A stretch of 64,000 nt of DNA from the NCBI GenBank assembly GCA_023055355.1, contig JALJCS010000004.1, positions 13,484,001-13,548,000 of the forward strand, in the 5' to 3' direction. Position numbers and translations under genes: made by a program. The notes beneath the pieces were generated by a model. It saw nothing but the letters and a program-made list of their open reading frames with translations. It ran no database searches and was not told where the DNA came from. Each line of letters begins with the position of its first letter. The first letter of the stretch is position 1. Source of the stretch: Agelaius tricolor. Taxonomy: Eukaryota > Chordata > Aves > Passeriformes > Icteridae. Shown one piece after another: positions 60,501 to 64,000 of this stretch.

Positions 60501-61399
60501 AGAAGTTGGATGGACTGGAGCAAGCAATAAATAAAAATCTTGTTTTCTTCTCAACACACAGTCCCAGAACACCAGCACATGGCACACGAACAAAATAGGT
60601 ATTTTAGTTTTCACTGAATGAACTGCAAATATAAGGCGCCTTTTTACCTGGGTCCTTCCCAGAACAATTAATACTTACATTGCACCAGATCATCACAAAA
60701 GCTAGCCTGAGAGGCCCACAAGGGTCTGAAGCAATAAAAAGCACAAAAGCATGGGACTTTCCTCTGAGGCTGTCAATGAAGCTCTAAAAAGACAAATACT
60801 ACCTCACTTGACTGTATCCGGGATGCTAAAGGAGCCAGAACAGAACATTTTCTCAGTCAGTGAGAAGGGAAAAACAATGCAATTACTCACTTGTACATTC
60901 AGTGCAAGCATTATTTCTAACTGAAGAATAAACATATGTACCATAAGGGAGTACCCCACCATCAGCTGTGACCACCAGCAGCTTCCTAAGCCAGAGACAG
61001 TCAACTGCTGTGCAGCCTGCAGCAGAACTTTCTCCCATGATTTTATCCATCTGTTTTATGCAACTGTATAGAAACTTGGGTGGGAGGTGCTTGGAGAGAT
61101 GGTCCTGAGCCACTATTAGTGTTATTGCCTGCCCTCCAGCTCCTGGATGAGAAGTGAATTTCCTGTTCTATTTTCTGCATGCCATTTATCATTTCATAGA
61201 CCTTTATGTATTTTCCAGGTTTTGAACTCTGAAGAAGCCAAGTAAGTTTATGCAATTTCTTGCTTCATTCTATACCTTTAAGCTTTTGACTGTATCCCTT
61301 GTAAGATATTAGTAATAATCCATGGTGTGAGATTTTACAAAAAATAATTACTGTATTCTGCACCCGGCACAGAGTAACTCTGGACAAAAGTATAAATTC
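57576..61399. other. Unique sequence, no gene seen
   Basis: About 3.8 kb has no recognised gene or transposon apart from the 36-bp tandem pair listed. The 118-codon frame at 59759-60115 begins in that tandem pair and is probably an artefact. Confidence 0.5.
59762..59833 (+). repeat. 36-bp tandem duplication with G runs
   Basis: Two adjacent 36-bp units begin GAAGGTTTGGGGTTGGGG at 59762 and 59798. They differ at very few positions. Each unit has two GGGG runs, so the pair holds four runs, the minimum for a G-quadruplex, although the spacing between units is long. The near identity indicates a recent duplication. Confidence 0.92.
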
Positions 61400-62092
61400 A
61401 TAGAAGAGTGGCAGGACAGCAGCCCTGGAAGAGAGATCTGTGGGTGCTGACTGACAGCAGGCTCAATGTGAGTCAGCAGTGGGCCCTGGCAGGCAAGAGG
61501 GCAAACATCCTGAGATGCAATATCAGCAGCTGGTCAAAAAAGGTGACTATCCTGCTGTGTTTAGCATGGGTGCAGCCTCAGTTCCAATACTGTGTGAAGA
61601 TCTGGGCCCCAGAGTTTAAGATGGATGCAAAGGTCTTTGAATGCATCCAGAGGAGGGCAATAGAAGCAGTGAAAAGGATGGAAGGCATGTCCTGTGAGGA
61701 CCAGGTAAGGACTCTGGCTTGCCTAATTTGGAGAGCAGAAAGCTCAAGGGGGACCTCATTGCTCTTTACAGCTTCCTGAGGAGGAAAAGGAGAGGGAAGC
61801 ACTGATGTCTTCTCTTTGATATCCAGTGACAGGTCCTGTGAAAGCGGTTTAAATTTGCATCATGGGAGGTTCAGACACAGCCTTAGGAAACACTTCTTTA
61901 CCAAAACAGTGGTCAACATACTAACAGACTTCCTGGAGAGGTCAGTGTTCCATGCCTGTCAGTGTTTAAGAGGTATTTGAAAAACACTTTTAATAACATG
62001 CTTTAACTTCCAGTCAGCCTGGATTGGTCAGGCAGGGGGACTAGTTAAGCACTATGGGTCCTTCCACTGAATTATTCTATTATATTACTGAT
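61400..62092 (+). mobile_element. CR1 LINE fragment, ORF2 C-terminus to 3' UTR
   Basis: The plus strand has the CR1 words 'GTGAGTCAGCAGTGGGCCC', 'AAGATCTGGGCCCCAGAG', 'CATCCAGAGGAGGGCAATAG' and 'TCAAGGGGGACCTCATTGC'. A worn 3' UTR follows, ending near 62092 (CTGAATTATTCTATTATATT). A plus-strand frame at 61408-61779 retains the ORF2 C-terminal signature (CIQRRAIEAVKRMEG). The reading frame is broken afterwards. It is an inactive fossil. Confidence 0.86.
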
Positions 62093-62189
62093 TAGGACTG
62101 TGCATGGTAGGGACAAGCTGCATGGATTTGTGCAGTGAAATCATGGTGTATTTAGTTTAGTTTTCTATTCCCTTCCTAGTGTTACCTAG

Positions 62190-62620
62190 TGCTATGTTAT
62201 GTGCCCTTGTTTGCTTATTACCCCTGTGTATTGAGCTGACATTTACATAGCCCCTCTGTAACACTGGGATCTCACACCTTGGTAAAAACAGTCAGTCCAA
62301 AGTCCTTTATGTATAAAGCTAGGATTGTCCTTCCCATGTGTTTTCCTTTACATCTGCCTACACAGAATTTCAGCTGCCTGTTTATGCTCCATTCAGTCTC
62401 ATGAGATTGCTCTTTGATACAGTCCCAACCTTTAAAACTCTGAATAAGGTTGCAGTATCAGCAAACTTTTCTTCTCACTAACCACTTCCTTTGTCCTCAT
62501 AGAGTTATACCTGAGAGTTACCCTGTCTAATGCCACTGGTGACTTGATTCTAAACTGAAATCCCCAGATTTACCATTTATTCTACTCCTCCACTCCCTAG
62601 TTTAGGTGCTTATAGATCCG
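62190..62620 (-). mobile_element. Ancient CR1 LINE ORF2 fragment
   Basis: The minus strand matches an old amniote CR1 over about 430 bp. In plus-strand order there is 'TGTATTGAGCTGACATTTAC', 'TATAAAGCTAGGATTGTCC', 'GAATTTCAGCTGCCTG', 'GCAGTATCAGCAAACTTTTC' and 'AGATTTACCATTTATTC'. These blocks lie in the same order and nearly the same spacing as in the family. Divergence is high, and no frame survives. It sits about 100 bp from the plus-strand, younger CR1 at 61.4-62.1 kb. Confidence 0.75.
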
Positions 62621-64000
62621 TAGAATACATTGGGAAAAATTATCACTTCTGCTATAAAATGTACAACTACCTTACTGACTTACATATTTGGTTTTGCTGC
62701 TCCCTAGATATTACAACGAAAGCAAGGAAAGGCCCAAATCTAGACACTGAGTAGGATGGGAGTTGGATTAGTAGTAACTCAGGTTAAAAGTATGGCAGGT
62801 TTCACAACTACAGCTCTGGCAGTTGAAGTAAATGTCACTTTATATTGTCCTCTAGAAAACATTCACTATTACTAAAGGATTCTTAATGCCTGAGCTGGCA
62901 GAATTGCTGCAGTCATTTAAACGAACAACATGCATTTTTCTGTATAAAAATAACCTGGCTCTTTTTTTTTTTTTTTCAAAATTAAATGCCAGAGTTGCAT
63001 ACAAAATACCTAAATAAAAATCATCGGATTTCATCTCATGTGCCTCCCACTATAAAACAGAAAACTCATCTACATAAAATTGCAGAGGTCAGCTCAAGAA
63101 AGCAGAGCAATCAGGTAAGTACTTTTTAAAGTAGAGTTTGACAAATGGTTCAGCCACTGATAAGATTGGCTGTCCATGACACTTAGTAACACTTCCATCA
63201 CCAATATCTTGTGTGCATATATTCACACAGAGTTGCAATCGTCTGGCATGAACTTACACTCCTGCCTAGGACTGACTTCTCGAAAAGACACACTTAAAAG
63301 AAAAAATGGCAAAAAAACCCCAAAAAACTGAACCCCAACCCCTGAAAAAACAGGGACAGAAGAAAAAAAAATCCTGTGCCTGAAAGTTTACATGGTACCC
63401 AGCTATGTACATTGAATTGCCCATTATACTGGCTAATTTAGTAAAACTTAGTATTCACACACAAAATCTTGCCTAGAGCCCTCAGACCATCACAGCTACA
63501 AGATCAGGAAGACGTAAACTGACCACCAGTGTTTCTAGTCCAGTGACATGGAACATCACTAGGCAGCCTCCTGCTTTCCTCAGAAGTAGGACCTGATAAG
63601 TCCTACTGTAGTTTACTGTAGATAAGTACTTACAGTACTTATTGTAGATAAGTACTTCTGTAGCAAGTCTAAAGAACAACAATTGTACTGTTAAAAACTG
63701 AGACTATTTGGAACTCTTTGTTAAACCAATCAAGATCAGCTTGATGACTGTATTGGAAAATACCATCTCCAATGAGCAAAGGAAAACGTCCCTTAGGAAA
63801 CCTGTGTCACCAGCTGTGCTGAGCTCTGCTCAGACTCATTTTAACTAACTAGGCTTTTTGGAGCATTAGTTTACTATCCAATCAGTATATACCTGTACCA
63901 ATTCCCCGGATTACTGGCACCAAGAATCTAGCACACCAACCAGTTCTATTAAGAAAACTTCCAAAATGGAAGGAGGTGATCTTTTCTTCTTATAGAACAC
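62621..64000. other. Unique sequence to window end, no gene seen
   Basis: No gene or transposon is recognised. There is a 17-T run at 62960-62976 and a 26-bp period direct repeat (TGTAGATAAGTACTT at 63617-63631 and 63643-63657). A strong splice-donor-like word, CAGGTAAGT, lies at 63112-63120, but no convincing exon precedes it. Confidence 0.5.

Noticed and set aside
63061..63120. Possible small exon ending in CAGGTAAGT
   Set aside because: The donor word is strong, but a 9-mer of this kind is expected about once by chance in both strands of the window. The upstream acceptor is weak, and the 18 codons resemble nothing known.

Overview
The window looks like non-coding bird chromosomal DNA, most likely from a songbird (Passeriformes). 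The main evidence is repeat content. I recognise about eighteen fragments of CR1, the dominant avian/reptilian LINE, several with the typical 3' tail of ATTCTATG-like octamers. I see no Alu, L1 or B-type SINE, base composition is AT-leaning, and there is one probable solo LTR of a kind I associate with passerine genomes. The bird call is strong. The songbird call is an inference from that LTR.

I find no convincing protein-coding gene, rRNA, tRNA, CRISPR array or operon. The longest open frames (173, 191, 196 and 177 codons) match no family I know, lack visible splice or promoter context, and fall in the length tail expected by chance in 64 kb of such sequence. The window is therefore a gene desert or part of a very long intron; the sequence alone does not separate these.

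Layout: 1-6.8 kb unique sequence; 6.8-8.5 kb a cluster of CR1 pieces in both orientations; 9.9-10.4 kb an ancient CR1; 10.8-11.3 kb a stretch with a perfect RFX X-box match and POU-like octamers; 12.7-14.3 kb two minus-strand CR1 copies back to back; 14.5-15.1 kb the LTR; 15-26 kb mostly unique with one ancient CR1 piece at 22.7 kb; 26.2 kb an ancient CR1 and an AT-rich duplication; 32.2 kb a TA microsatellite; 34.1-35.2 kb a hairpin, an ancient CR1 piece and the only GC-rich, CpG-containing island; 40.8-41.1 kb a large CTTC microsatellite with a degenerate second-order repeat; 42-47 kb three CR1 fragments, including the best-preserved reverse-transcriptase remnant (46.0-47.1 kb); 49.8-50.8 kb an A-rich tract and a CR1 inserted next to or into an older CR1; 52.2, 56.6 and 61.4 kb plus-strand CR1 fragments; 62.2 kb an ancient CR1. 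By my boundary estimates CR1 covers about 9 kb, roughly one seventh of the window.

Nothing here acts as a gene system. The functional candidates are regulatory: the 10.8-11.3 kb motif cluster and the 34.9-35.2 kb GC island. All repeat calls come from remembered family consensus patterns, without alignment, so their ends are approximate. I saw no sign of a previously undescribed biological system.
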